From assembly GCA_003218475.1 (NCBI GenBank), contig QHNR01000051.1, positions 1-38,528 on the forward strand: a DNA stretch of 38,528 bases, read 5' to 3'. Position 1 is the stretch's first letter; every line of letters starts with the position of its first letter. The stretch comes from Verrucomicrobiota bacterium. Its GTDB lineage: Bacteria > Verrucomicrobiota > Verrucomicrobiia > Chthoniobacterales > UBA10450. The position numbers were made by a program, and so were the translations under genes. This document shows positions 7,088 to 16,355 of this stretch, in pieces. Below the pieces are notes generated by a model. It was not told where the DNA came from. It saw nothing but the letters and a program-made list of their open reading frames with translations, and searched no databases.

Positions 7088-9082
7088 TCACGCTGGGGCG
7101 CCGCCGAGGGCGCCGGGGAGCGGTGGCGTGACGTCGGGCGCGGCGACGACTTGCTTAGGCGGTTTTTCGGCCGGCATTTTCTTGCTGGGCGGCGGCGATG
7201 CGCCTGGCGGCGGATTGATCAGACGGCCGTGCTCGGCGATCTCTTTGATTTGCGAGCCGTCCAAGGTTTCGAATTCGAGCAGCGCTTTTGCAATTACTTC
7301 CAGTTTATCGCGATTCGCCGTGAGCGTTGTCTTGGCGAGTTGATACGCGTCATCGAGAAGTTTTTTCACTTCCTGGTCGATTTGCTCGGCCGTTGCTTCG
7401 CTGTAGTCGCGCGCGCGTGAAATGTCGCGGCCGAGGAAAACGTAGTCTTCGTGATCGCCGTACTCGACCATGCCCATTTTTTCGCTCATACCCCATTCGC
7501 AAACCATCCGGCGCGCAATTGCCGTAGCCATCTTGATGTCGCCGCGCGCGCCATTGGTGATGTCGCCAAAGACGATTTCCTCCGCAACGCGTCCGCCCAT
7601 ACTTACAGCCAGACCGGCGAGCAACTCGTTTTTGCGATTGGTATATTTGTCTTCCTCGGGCAACCACATGGTCGATCCAAGGGACGGCCCGCGCGGGATG
7701 ATCGTGACTTTGTGCAGCGGCTCGGTGTGTGGAAGAAGTTCGAGCAACAGCGCGTGACCCGCCTCGTGGTACGCGGTATTCGTTTTTTCTTTTTCGCTGA
7801 GCGCAAGACTCCGGCGCTCCTTACCCCAGCGAACTTTATCGCGCGCTTCTTCGAGTTCGGCCAGCGTGATTCCCTTTAATCCACGACGCGCCGCGAGCAA
7901 TGCCGCTTCGTTGATTACGTTCGCAAGTTCGGCGCCGGAATAGCCCGGTGTGCCGCGCGCAACTACTGCGAGATCGACGCCTTCGGCAAGTTTCACTTTC
8001 TTGGCGTGGACGCGCAGGCGATCGAAACGTCCCGGTCGCAACAACGCGGGGTCGAGAACGTCAGGGCGGTTCGTAGCGGCGATGATGATCACGCCTTCCT
8101 GCGTATCGAAGCCGTCCATCTCCACGAGCAAGGCATTCAATGTTTGTTCGCGCTCGTCGTGGCCGCCGCCTACACCGTGTCCACGATGACGCCCGACGGC
8201 GTCTATTTCGTCTATGAAGATGATACACGGCGCGGATTTTTTGCCCTGCTCGAACATGTCGCGAACACGGCTTGCGCCGACGCCTACGAACATTTCAACA
8301 AAGTCCGACCCACTGATGGAAAAGAACGGAACATCCGCTTCGCCTGCAATCGCGCGCGCCAACAGCGTCTTGCCGGTGCCGGGCGGCCCGACCATCAACA
8401 CGCCCTTTGGAATGCGGCCACCGAGCTTCTGAAATTTTTTCGGGTCGCGCAAAAACTCGACGAGCTCCTGCACTTCGTCCTTTGCTTCCTCGACACCTGC
8501 GACGTCGCGAAACGTGATTTTATTTTTGTCACGGGCGAGCATGCGCGCCTTCGATTTGCCGAAATTTAGCGCGCCCTTTCCGGCCATGCGGATTTGCTGG
8601 CGAAACAGGAAGTAAAGCACGAGCAAGAACAAGGCGATTGGTAGAAAGCCAACCACCGTTTGCGCCAGCATGTTGGATTCCGTCTTGATCGCGGGCTGAA
8701 TGCCGGCGTCGGCAAGCTTTTTCTGCAGATCATTTGTGAAATTCAAATAGATCGTGGTTCGAAACGGCACCGGCTGAGATGGCGCCGCGCCCATTCCCTG
8801 GCGGATGTACGCGCCGCGCAGTGTTTGCGTCGGCCGGCCATCCTCTACCACCAGCTGGAGCGGATAATTTTTGTCGTTAACGATCTGTTTGTTTTCCAGC
8901 AGCTCGAGAAAACGGTTATACGGCACGTCTTCGACCGGTTGCATTCCTCCCCGGTAAAAGAGCATCGCCATCGCAATCAGACTGAACGCGATCACGATGA
9001 GAATAACGCCACGCCAATTAAAATTGGGTTCGCTGCCTCGAGATTTATTCTCCTTTTGAGAGTTCCGATCGAACTGGGGCAT
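7088..9082 (-). CDS. ftsH: ATP-dependent zinc metalloprotease FtsH with an internal gap
   Basis: A 664-residue membrane AAA+ protease that degrades membrane and regulatory proteins at the inner membrane. It has TM1 at about 25-43, a periplasmic domain, TM2 at about 141-161, Walker A GPPGTGKT (232-239), Walker B IIFIDE (287-292), the second region of homology [19 protein letters not shown], and the zinc site HEAGH (439-443). The C-terminus is Pro-rich. Directly after GRFDR the usual strand and helix of about 15 residues (in E. coli a Q-V-V-V...R-E-Q-I segment) are missing, and the sequence resumes at [10 protein letters not shown]. The frame is intact, so this is a 45-base in-frame deletion or an assembly fault. 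No clear ribosome binding site precedes the ATG. Confidence 0.95.
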   Translation of the reverse strand: MPQFDRNSQKENKSRGSEPNFNWRGVILIVIAFSLIAMAMLFYRGGMQPVEDVPYNRFLELLENKQIVNDKNYPLQLVVEDGRPTQTLRGAYIRQGMGAAPSQPVPFRTTIYLNFTNDLQKKLADAGIQPAIKTESNMLAQTVVGFLPIALFLLVLYFLFRQQIRMAGKGALNFGKSKARMLARDKNKITFRDVAGVEEAKDEVQELVEFLRDPKKFQKLGGRIPKGVLMVGPPGTGKTLLARAIAGEADVPFFSISGSDFVEMFVGVGASRVRDMFEQGKKSAPCIIFIDEIDAVGRHRGHGVGGGHDEREQTLNALLVEMDGFDTQEGVIIIAATNRPDVLDPALLRPGRFDRLRVHAKKVKLAEGVDLAVVARGTPGYSGAELANVINEAALLAARRGLKGITLAELEEARDKVRWGKERRSLALSEKEKTNTAYHEAGHALLLELLPHTEPLHKVTIIPRGPSLGSTMWLPEEDKYTNRKNELLAGLAVSMGGRVAEEIVFGDITNGARGDIKMATAIARRMVCEWGMSEKMGMVEYGDHEDYVFLGRDISRARDYSEATAEQIDQEVKKLLDDAYQLAKTTLTANRDKLEVIAKALLEFETLDGSQIKEIAEHGRLINPPPGASPPPSKKMPAEKPPKQVVAAPDVTPPLPGALGGAPA

Positions 9083-9326
9083 AAAAACTGTTAATGAAGT
9101 TAAAAATTACCATGAACAAACGGCAATGCAAAAGAGGCGAAGCTGTCGCGGGCAAGCTGGCCGCCGCCGCAGCCTTGAAGCAGATCAGAATCGTTTGTCA
9201 CTAAATCATTAGTCATCCGTTCGAGCTTGGTCGTTCGGTATTTCGTCATTCGTTACACTTCTGTATTCGTGACTGCGCATTGCGCCGCTCGCCGGTTTCG
9301 GTTAAAATTCGCACCCGACCATCAAC
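9083..9326. promoter_or_regulatory. Divergent intergenic region between ftsH and the ABC gene
   Basis: A 244-base spacer that must hold the promoters of both divergent genes. The side near the ABC gene contains several short TCGTTCG/TCATTCG-like direct repeats (about 9215-9255). I could not place -35/-10 boxes with confidence. Confidence 0.4.
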
Positions 9327-12300
9327 ATGGCAGAGCTTATTACATCAGTCGCAGATAAGATCGATCGCGCTGTACAGCGGGTGACCCCCTTTGCTTATCG
9401 AGTGCGACGAACCGGCCGACGCTGGATGCGCCGGGCAATGCGCAAGCCTCGCAGCGTTTCCGAGGGGCCAAATCTGTTGCCCTTGTTGATCCAGGTGCTT
9501 GCGAGTTTTACCAAGGCAGACGGGGTCATACTCGAGGAGGAGATCGACTCAAGCCTTGGTTTCCTGCGTTACGACTATCCGGAAGCGGTCTATTCCGAAC
9601 TGCGACAGTTGTTCCGGCAAGCGCTTTACGAGCAACAGGACCTCGCCGCCATGGCTCAAAAACTCGGCGCGCAACTGAGCACCGAACGAAAGATCATGCT
9701 GGGGGTGCAGCTGTACGACCTGATCTCGCAGGCCGGTTTGAAACAGGAACAGGTGGTCGCCTTTTATTCGTTTATGTCGCAGATGGGGATGGCCGCGCAA
9801 GCAATCGACATCGTTTATCAACTCAACGCGTCAGAGGACTCGGACCCATCGATCTATCAGCATGGCGCGTCACCCTTGGAATCGCTGTCCTTCGGTGCCA
9901 ACGGCAAGGCCGATATAATATTCAAGAACCTCAGCGAAATCGATTACCTGATGGCGTTTCGTTATCACGATCTGATTTTGTTGAAAAATTACAGCGGCCA
10001 AAATGTCTCGGTGCGCGGGAGACCATTGGTGCGCGGCGGCTTCTGCCGAATTTATCCTGGCCAGCGCATTTTAGTAGGCGACCAGGTGCTCAGCTACCAG
10101 GAACTGGCGCAGTATTTCAACGCCAAGAAAAACGTTTCGCTTCCACAGATTTTCATCCGCGTGAACAAGGAGTCGGACGAAGTGGAACTGGAACGCTCGC
10201 GAACGCGTGAAAGCGCGCTGCGGGTCACCTTCGGATTGAACGTACGAGTGAAGGCGTTGCGGGATGTGAATGCCGAGCTCAACGGAGTCAGATTGAAAGC
10301 CGGCACACAAGTCGAGGCCACGCTCGAGGACAGGATTGTTTTCCATAACGACAGCGAAATGGATTTGAACGATCTGCGCCGGCGTGCTCGCGCCCTGGGC
10401 GGACGCTTCCAGCTCAAGGCCTCCAAATCGGAATATTTGGTGTCGAACGACCCGAGCCGGCTCGAAGCTGACGATATTTTGCTGTCGCCGGGCACGAGCG
10501 GCGATGTGGTACTGAAGATTTTCTGCGACTACGACCAGCGCGTGGGCGTCCTGGAGGTCATCGAAGCGGATCGGCCGATCATGGTGGGCGACGAGACCGT
10601 GCGTACGACGGCGCAGCTCAAGGACGGCGATACGATTCGAATCGATGTGGGACAGGTTTTGCGGTGCAACTTTTCGGAACGAATCATCGAGGAAGAGCGC
10701 AACATCATTCGCACCCTCGAGGTAAACGAAGTCACGCACCGTTTTGGCAAGGGCGAGATTGGCCTGGAGGGAATCTCGTTTGGCATCACGCGTGGCGAGC
10801 TTGTTTGCGTGATGGGTGCGAGCGGTTCGGGAAAGAGCACGCTGCTGCGAGTGCTTGCCGGTCAGCTGCAGCCAACCAGCGGAGATGTCATCCTCAATGG
10901 CCAGTCGCTCTATCAGAATCTCGACGTCTTGAAGCAGTACGTCAGTTATATGCCCCAGCAGGACGCCTTCGACGAACACCTCACAATCGGTGAGAACCTG
11001 ATGTTTGCGGCGGCGATTCGCGCACCGCACCTCTCACGGCGCGATCGCACCCGGCGCCTCGATGCAAAACTAGTTGAGCTCGGATTGGGCGAACGGCGTG
11101 ATGCGGTCGTCGGCAGCCCGGAGAGCAAAACGCTGAGCGGTGGCGAGCGGAAACGCCTCAACATTGGACTAGATATGATCGGGATCTCCGATGTTTATTT
11201 GTTTGACGAACCGACTTCCGGCCTTTCCTCAAAAGATTCCGAGCACGTCATGGAAATCATTCGAGGCCTGGCGCACAACAAAATCGTCATGGTCACGATT
11301 CACCAGCCCAGCTCGAAACTCTTTCAGATGTTTCACAAAGCGATCCTGCTCGACAAAGGCGGGCGCCTCGTCTTTTTCGGAACTCCGTCAGACATGTTGC
11401 GCTATTTTGCGGAAGCAGAACATCAACATCAGTTCGGGGCCGAATTAGGAGCATGCCCATCATGTGGAACGACCCGGCCAGAATTTATTTTTGATGTGCT
11501 GGAGACGCCACTGCGCGATTTAAGCGGAGATATCATTTACGAGGAAAACAGCCGCGGTCAGCTCGTGGCGTCGCGTCGTTATTCGCCGGAATTCTGGCGC
11601 GACAAGTACGAGGCGTTCCGACTGATTCAGGACGTCAAGCAAGTTTCCCTGCGTCAGGAGCCGGCTAAACCGTTAACGGTCGCACCCGTTCAAAAAAAGC
11701 GGCTGCCAGTCCGCTGGCACGATGAGTGGACGCAGTTTCGCACGCTGTTACGCCGTTCTTTTCTGAGCAAACTGCGCAACAGCGCCAACCTGGTCATTAC
11801 GATTGGGGTTTCGCCCGTGCTCGCGCTGCTGATAGCGACCATCCTGCGCTATTCAGAGAACGGGACATATGATTTCGCTTCTGCCTATCATATCCCGACG
11901 TTTTTATTTCTCGGTCTCATCGTGGCGATGTTTCTTGGCCTGACTAACAGTGCCGACGACATCATCCGGGATCGGCCTGTGCTGCAAAGGGAGCGCAACA
12001 TCAAGGTTCGATTGTCTTACTACGTCATTTCGAAAAGTCTCACGCTTGGGGTGTTTGCCCTTGTTCAGTGCGTCCTGTTTGTTCTGATCGGCAATTCCCT
12101 GCTCCAAATCCGCGGAATGTTCTGGATAGATCTTGGGATCATGTTCATGACCGCGATGAGTGGCGTGGCGCTGGGTCTGCTCGTCTCTTCGCTGGTGGCT
12201 GATCCGAAAACGGCGGCCAATATCGTTCCGCTCGTTTTGATTCCGCAGATCATCATGGGTGGTGCTCTCATCAAATACGAAGACATGAACCGGAACCTTG

Positions 12301-12914
12301 GTCTGCTTTACTCGCTCTCACATTGGATTTCCGAACATCCGAGCACGGACAAAACACTGAAAACCGAGAGCAAACTGCAGGTGCCATTGGTCTGCCAGTT
12401 CATCGCCATGCGCTGGTCGTACGAAGAGATGGTTGTCGCCCAGGCCAAACTAAATCCGCTCACGCGGCGGCAAGATCGGACTAATGATGAAATTCAAAAG
12501 CTCGCGCCCAAAGCGAGCACGGCAGCGCAACGCGGACGTCTCAATGACTTAAAGGACGTCCTGGCATTACTCTCCGGCCTCGAAGCGCATTCCACGACGG
12601 AGATCAATCGTTATCTAAAGCTGGTCGACCCAGTCATCGCCGGGAAACAGAAATTCGATCGGTCGCTCTTCAAGGACGCGAACGGCCCGGTCACTGCCGA
12701 GCAAATCTATGCGAACCAGAAAGTGTCCGACCTGATCTCAAAGGCTGAGATGGAACAAAACGATTATCGCCGAGGCAAAAAACCGAACGTGTTCTTCGGC
12801 CTGCAGACACGTTATTTCGGATTCAAAATTGGCGTGTTTACATTTAACACAGTGGTTCTGCTTGTATCCACACTTGGATTGCTTGTTGGGCTGCTAATTC
12901 GGACCCTTTGTTGA
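9327..12914 (+). CDS. TerB-like/ABC fusion exporter (ABCG-type half-transporter with regulatory N-terminus)
   Basis: A 1195-residue protein. Residues about 48-165 form a helical TerB/DjlA-like domain (LPLLIQVLASFTKADG, later LYDLISQAGL). Residues about 180-455 are beta-rich repeats with VRGRPLVRGGFCRIYPGQRI and IMVGDETVRTTAQLKDGD, resembling FHA-type or small sandwich modules. An ATP-binding cassette follows: Walker A GASGSGKST (497-505), signature LSGGERKR (603-610), Walker B VYLFDEP (623-629), H-loop TIHQPSS. A CPSC pair sits at 710-713. The last part is an ABC-2/ABCG-like membrane domain with about six helices and a long soluble loop (about 1010-1150) before the last helix. It is probably an efflux or envelope-related ABC exporter. 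Substrate unknown. Confidence 0.85.
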   Translation: MAELITSVADKIDRAVQRVTPFAYRVRRTGRRWMRRAMRKPRSVSEGPNLLPLLIQVLASFTKADGVILEEEIDSSLGFLRYDYPEAVYSELRQLFRQALYEQQDLAAMAQKLGAQLSTERKIMLGVQLYDLISQAGLKQEQVVAFYSFMSQMGMAAQAIDIVYQLNASEDSDPSIYQHGASPLESLSFGANGKADIIFKNLSEIDYLMAFRYHDLILLKNYSGQNVSVRGRPLVRGGFCRIYPGQRILVGDQVLSYQELAQYFNAKKNVSLPQIFIRVNKESDEVELERSRTRESALRVTFGLNVRVKALRDVNAELNGVRLKAGTQVEATLEDRIVFHNDSEMDLNDLRRRARALGGRFQLKASKSEYLVSNDPSRLEADDILLSPGTSGDVVLKIFCDYDQRVGVLEVIEADRPIMVGDETVRTTAQLKDGDTIRIDVGQVLRCNFSERIIEEERNIIRTLEVNEVTHRFGKGEIGLEGISFGITRGELVCVMGASGSGKSTLLRVLAGQLQPTSGDVILNGQSLYQNLDVLKQYVSYMPQQDAFDEHLTIGENLMFAAAIRAPHLSRRDRTRRLDAKLVELGLGERRDAVVGSPESKTLSGGERKRLNIGLDMIGISDVYLFDEPTSGLSSKDSEHVMEIIRGLAHNKIVMVTIHQPSSKLFQMFHKAILLDKGGRLVFFGTPSDMLRYFAEAEHQHQFGAELGACPSCGTTRPEFIFDVLETPLRDLSGDIIYEENSRGQLVASRRYSPEFWRDKYEAFRLIQDVKQVSLRQEPAKPLTVAPVQKKRLPVRWHDEWTQFRTLLRRSFLSKLRNSANLVITIGVSPVLALLIATILRYSENGTYDFASAYHIPTFLFLGLIVAMFLGLTNSADDIIRDRPVLQRERNIKVRLSYYVISKSLTLGVFALVQCVLFVLIGNSLLQIRGMFWIDLGIMFMTAMSGVALGLLVSSLVADPKTAANIVPLVLIPQIIMGGALIKYEDMNRNLGLLYSLSHWISEHPSTDKTLKTESKLQVPLVCQFIAMRWSYEEMVVAQAKLNPLTRRQDRTNDEIQKLAPKASTAAQRGRLNDLKDVLALLSGLEAHSTTEINRYLKLVDPVIAGKQKFDRSLFKDANGPVTAEQIYANQKVSDLISKAEMEQNDYRRGKKPNVFFGLQTRYFGFKIGVFTFNTVVLLVSTLGLLVGLLIRTLC

Positions 12915-12915
12915 C

Positions 12916-13046
12916 ACCGTGCTTCAGCGCGGTGGCATCGCTGTAACGAGCTTGGAAACCGCTTTAGCGGGTTGCCTCCATTCGAGGAAACTGCTAAAGC
13001 AGTTTGGGAACTTACTTCGCGCCTGGCACCCAGCTAAAGCAGGGTG
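12916..13046. repeat. Cluster of four short hairpins with CTTTAG/CTAAAG cores
   Basis: Four palindromes lie in series between the ABC gene and the M24 peptidase gene: CACCGTGCTTCAGCGCGGTG (12916-12935), ACCGCTTTAGCGGGT (about 12958-12973), AAACTGCTAAAGCAGTTT (12989-13006) and ACCCAGCTAAAGCAGGGT (13028-13045). The last three share a C-T-T-T-A-G or C-T-A-A-A-G core in alternating orientation and the first has the related CTTCAG. The spacing of roughly 30-40 bases and the shared core suggest a dispersed REP-like repeat family rather than chance. A terminator or mRNA-end role is possible. Confidence 0.6.
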
Positions 13047-13095
13047 TTAATGAGAAGTTGCTCCAGCGACGTTGCCGAGGAAAATAGAGGCCACC

Positions 13096-14229
13096 ATGAG
13101 CAAAGAAAAAAATAATACTGCGCGCCTTATCGTCGCCGCCAGCGAGACCGACCCCGAAATGCTCTACGCGACTAAGTTTTGGGCGCCTGATCCTTTCATT
13201 TTTCTCCAGCGCCGCGGCAAGCGCACGCTCGTCTTGAGCGATTTGGAAATCGATCGCGGCCGCAAACAGGCCAACGCAGATGAGTTCGTCATGTTCAGTG
13301 ACGTTGAAACCGAAGTGCAGGGAAAATCAAAAAAGGCGCCGGCTTATGAAAAAGTTCTCGCCCGTTTTCTCAAGAAACGCGGCGTGAGATCCGCAATTGT
13401 TCCCGCAAATTTCCCACTTCGCTACGCGGAGGAACTTGCAGCGAACAAAATCCGTGTTCGCTCAACGAACGGAATCTTCTGGCCAGAGCGTGAAGCGAAA
13501 TCTGACAACGAAGTCGAAATGATGGGACATGCCTTGCGGATCACGGAAAAAGGGCTCAAACGCGCGATCGAAGTGTTGAAACAGTCCAAACCCGCCTCCG
13601 GACAGCGATTGCGCTGGAATGGTAAAACGCTGACTTCCGAAATGCTCCGGGCTGAAATTGATTCCGCGATTTTGCGCGCGGGCGGCATTCCCAATGGCAC
13701 AATTGTCGCCGGTGGCGATCAGGCTTGCGATCCACATGAGCGCGGCTTTGGACCGCTCTACGCGGATTCGTTGATTATTCTGGATGTTTTTCCACGCGAC
13801 GCGAAGACCGGATATTTTGGCGATATGACACGCACCGTGCTTCGCGGGCGCGCCAGCGACGCGCAACGAAAACTTTGGGCAACGGTAAAAGCCGGACAAG
13901 CCCTCGCCTTAAAGAAAATCAGAGCCGGCGTGGACGGCATGACGATTCACAAGGCGATCCAGGAATTTTTCGCGAAGCGCGGCTTCCCGACGGAGATTCG
14001 CAAGGGCAGACGAGTGGGATTCTTTCACGGTACCGGGCACGGTCTGGGTCTGGAGATACATGAGCATCCGCGTTTGCAGAAAGTCACGCTGAAGGATCGC
14101 CAAGTGCTCACCGTTGAGCCGGGGCTTTATTATCCCGGACTCGGTGGAGTGCGCTTGGAAGATGTGGTGTTGGTTACAAAAACCGGATGCAGAATTCTGT
14201 CACGATTTCCCAAGCAGTTGGAAATTTAA
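13096..14229 (+). CDS. M24 family Xaa-Pro peptidase
   Basis: A 377-residue 'pita-bread' metallopeptidase. The N-terminal creatinase-like domain (to about residue 135) precedes the catalytic domain. The five metal ligands are visible: Asp230 in ILDVFP, Asp243 in FGDMTRT, His315 in HGTGHGLG, Glu341 in TVEPG and Glu355 in RLEDVV. The enzyme should remove an N-terminal residue preceding proline, or act as a dipeptidase, in the cytoplasm. I chose ATG 13096, preceded by AGAGG, over a TTG 24 bases upstream. The N-terminal domain is shorter than in E. coli PepP/PepQ, which fits the smaller family members. The gene is followed by an inverted-repeat element. Confidence 0.88.
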   Translation: MSKEKNNTARLIVAASETDPEMLYATKFWAPDPFIFLQRRGKRTLVLSDLEIDRGRKQANADEFVMFSDVETEVQGKSKKAPAYEKVLARFLKKRGVRSAIVPANFPLRYAEELAANKIRVRSTNGIFWPEREAKSDNEVEMMGHALRITEKGLKRAIEVLKQSKPASGQRLRWNGKTLTSEMLRAEIDSAILRAGGIPNGTIVAGGDQACDPHERGFGPLYADSLIILDVFPRDAKTGYFGDMTRTVLRGRASDAQRKLWATVKAGQALALKKIRAGVDGMTIHKAIQEFFAKRGFPTEIRKGRRVGFFHGTGHGLGLEIHEHPRLQKVTLKDRQVLTVEPGLYYPGLGGVRLEDVVLVTKTGCRILSRFPKQLEI

Positions 14230-14247
14230 CCACGCATACACCCGTGG

Positions 14248-14353
14248 TCATCCTGAGCGCAGCGAAGGACCTCGCCTACGAAGTTTACGACGCACGCGGA
14301 CCCGAGCGTGATCCATTCACCCTGTGCGAGGTTCCTCGCTTCGCTCGGAATGA
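14248..14353. repeat. 106-bp inverted-repeat element (MITE/REP-like)
   Basis: The left arm 14248-14275 (TCATCCTGAGCGCAGCGAAG and onward to CTCGC) pairs imperfectly over 28 bases with the right arm 14326-14353 (GCGAGGTTCCTCGCTTCGCT and onward). The 50-base middle has no gene. This GAGCGAAGCGAAGGA palindromic phrase is a familiar dispersed repeat in soil bacteria. It sits directly after the M24 peptidase stop and could act as a strong hairpin at the mRNA end. Confidence 0.65.
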
Positions 14354-14446
14354 TAGTTCTGGCAAATGAACGCGCAACGCTTCTCGGCGTCTAATTTCCC
14401 TGCGGCAAAGTGACAAGTTCCTTTGACGCGTTAAATTTAATTCGAC

Positions 14447-15145
14447 ATGTATTATCCGTACGGTTTCGGTCTCGGATCTCACTGGCTGCTCTACATCGGC
14501 GTGCCATTGATCCTGGGAATTTGGGCGCAGATTCGGGTGACTAGCGCGTTCCGAAAATGGGGCGAGGTGCGGGCGAGCTCGAACATCACCGGTGCGGAGT
14601 GCGCGCAGGAAATTCTGCGGGCGGCCCAAATACAGGATGTGGAAGTTGTAGAGACGAACAATTTTCTTGGAGACCATTATGATCCGAGAGACAAGAAACT
14701 GCACCTGTCGAGCAATGTTTATCATACTCCATCAGTAGCGGCGCTAGGCATCGCCGCGCATGAGACCGGTCACGCCATTCAGCACGCCAGGGCTTACGCG
14801 CCGCTGAAAGCACGAATGGCCATTGTGCCCGTTACGATGATCGCGTCGCAACTGTTGCCGTTCATCATTATCGGCGGCCTTTTCTTTGGGATCACTGGTC
14901 TGATTACGCTTGGGATTTACTGCTATTTAGTCCTGGTGGTTTTCCAATTGATTACGTTACCGGTGGAATTCGATGCTTCACGCCGCGCGAAAATAATTTT
15001 GCGTGAAATGGGAATCGTACAGCCGGGACAGGAAGCTGCCGGTGTGAACAGAGTCTTGAACGCAGCCGCGCTCACTTACGTGGCGGCATTTATCGCTGCA
15101 TTGGGCAACTTGCTGTGGTTAATGTCGCTCCGCGATCGGCGGTGA
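14447..15145 (+). CDS. YugP-like zinc metallopeptidase, membrane-bound
   Basis: A 232-residue membrane protein of the Zn_peptidase_2 (YugP) family. It has an N-terminal membrane helix (about residues 11-29), then the soluble part with the zinc site AAHETGHAIQHA (HETGH, residues 105-109). Two or three further membrane helices follow (about 124-170 and near the C-terminus), with the family marker LPVEFDASRRAKIIL between them. The Bacillus homologue is uncharacterised, and an intramembrane or envelope proteolytic role is assumed. It lies 22 bases before the sigma-factor gene and may be transcribed with it. Confidence 0.85.
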   Translation: MYYPYGFGLGSHWLLYIGVPLILGIWAQIRVTSAFRKWGEVRASSNITGAECAQEILRAAQIQDVEVVETNNFLGDHYDPRDKKLHLSSNVYHTPSVAALGIAAHETGHAIQHARAYAPLKARMAIVPVTMIASQLLPFIIIGGLFFGITGLITLGIYCYLVLVVFQLITLPVEFDASRRAKIILREMGIVQPGQEAAGVNRVLNAAALTYVAAFIAALGNLLWLMSLRDRR

Positions 15146-15167
15146 TCGACCGCATCGTTTCGAAAAG

Positions 15168-15854
15168 ATGAATTCCTCAGTCGCATTACCTGCTCGCCGG
15201 ATCTCTGATTTGTTGTCGTCCGGTCTCGAAGCTCGTGCTAAATCTAAGCGCGACGCGATGGACCAGCCAAGAACCGACCCGGATCAGGAGTTGGTCAAGC
15301 GCACGCAGGCGGGCGATGCGGGCGCTTTCGACGAGCTAGTCATCAAATACACGCCGCGTCTCTACGGTCTCGTCTATAACATGACCTCGAATCATGAGGA
15401 TACGAACGACCTTTTGCAGGACATTTTCGCCAAAGCCTACAAAGCGATTCGCGGGTTCCGCGGCAAATCGTCCTTTTACACCTGGATTCATTCTATCGCG
15501 GTAAATATGTCACTCAATTTTCTCAAGAAGCGCGGCCGCCGGTTTCAATTGAGTCTGGATGATGTGGACGCGAGCATTCAAAACGACAAGGAATTCCTGG
15601 AACTGACGGCGACGAGTAGTCCGGTGCGCGAAGCGGACCTCTCCGAGCTGCAGCGAAGATTGAACGAGGCCATGATGAAATTGTCTGATGAACACAGAGC
15701 CGTGGTGACCATGTTCCATATTCAGGGGATGCCCCACGCGGAGATCAGTAAAATCTTGCGTGTTTCGGAAGGAACAGTACGTTCCAGGCTCTTCTACGCG
15801 AATCGACAGTTGCAAAATTACCTGGACGAATTTCGGAAAAATCCTGTTTCTTAA
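15168..15854 (+). CDS. ECF-type RNA polymerase sigma factor
   Basis: A 228-residue sigma-70 family protein of ECF type. Region 2 runs from ELVIKYTPRLYGLVYNMT through DTNDLLQDIFAKAYKAI (core binding) to FYTWIHSIAVNMSLNFLKKR (-10 recognition). A variable linker is followed by region 4 with LSDEHRAVVTMFHIQGMPHA and the helix-turn-helix SKILRVSEGTVRSRLFYA. The first 30 residues are not part of the fold, so translation may really start at the internal ATG 15258 (MDQPRTDPDQELVKR). Downstream come a membrane-anchored protein and an HtrA-like protein, the typical arrangement for an envelope-stress sigma factor with its regulators. Confidence 0.85.
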   Translation: MNSSVALPARRISDLLSSGLEARAKSKRDAMDQPRTDPDQELVKRTQAGDAGAFDELVIKYTPRLYGLVYNMTSNHEDTNDLLQDIFAKAYKAIRGFRGKSSFYTWIHSIAVNMSLNFLKKRGRRFQLSLDDVDASIQNDKEFLELTATSSPVREADLSELQRRLNEAMMKLSDEHRAVVTMFHIQGMPHAEISKILRVSEGTVRSRLFYANRQLQNYLDEFRKNPVS

Positions 15855-15866
15855 TCCGCTCTGAAA

Positions 15867-16355
15867 ATGGACGAATTCAACGATAGCGAAATCGCGAGGC
15901 TGCTTCGGTTGAAGCGCTACGAGCAACCGCCGCCTGGATATTTTGAGAATTTCCTGCACGAATTTCATCGCCGGCAGCGCGATGAATTGGTCCGCCAGCC
16001 GCTTTGGCGAATTTGCCTGGAACGCGCTCACAACTTCGTGTGGCAGCTGAATGTGGGTTCTTTGACGTCGTATCCTGCTGCCGTAACGGCGGTCCTGCTT
16101 TGTGCCGCGATAATTTCAATAAAGATTTATCAGCAACCCGAGACGGCTCGCGTCGCTCTCCAGAGTCCGCCAGCCATATCGGTGCCGGCGAGTGCCGAAG
16201 GAGAATGGAACCTTGCGTCTCCGGTCGCCACCCAGATTCTCAGGACGCAGCCGGTTCGCAGTTTTCATGAAAGCGCCCAGACTCACCGAGCCTCCCCCCC
16301 GCGTTACGTGCTCGATAGCGTCCCCGTGAGTTATGAGCCCACTTTCAGATTCTAA
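15867..16355 (+). CDS. Probable membrane-anchored anti-sigma factor
   Basis: A 162-residue protein with a cytoplasm-like N-terminal half (residues 1-70) containing ARLLRLKRYEQPPPGYFENF and a basic helix. One membrane helix at about 74-90 (YPAAVTAVLLCAAIISIKIY) is followed by a 70-residue extracytoplasmic tail rich in Pro, Ser and Ala. No zinc-binding anti-sigma (ZAS) HxxxCxxC motif is present. The assignment rests on position: it begins 12 bases after the sigma-factor stop, has the one-helix topology of anti-sigma factors, and its 3' end overlaps the HtrA-like gene by 23 bases. I cannot recognise it by sequence alone. Confidence 0.55.
   Translation: MDEFNDSEIARLLRLKRYEQPPPGYFENFLHEFHRRQRDELVRQPLWRICLERAHNFVWQLNVGSLTSYPAAVTAVLLCAAIISIKIYQQPETARVALQSPPAISVPASAEGEWNLASPVATQILRTQPVRSFHESAQTHRASPPRYVLDSVPVSYEPTFRF

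Noticed and set aside
10071-11030. Long antisense open frame (319 codons) inside the ABC gene
   Set aside because: It mirrors the codon pattern of the real gene, has no domain and no ribosome binding site. Walker A and the rest of the ABC protein lie on the other strand.
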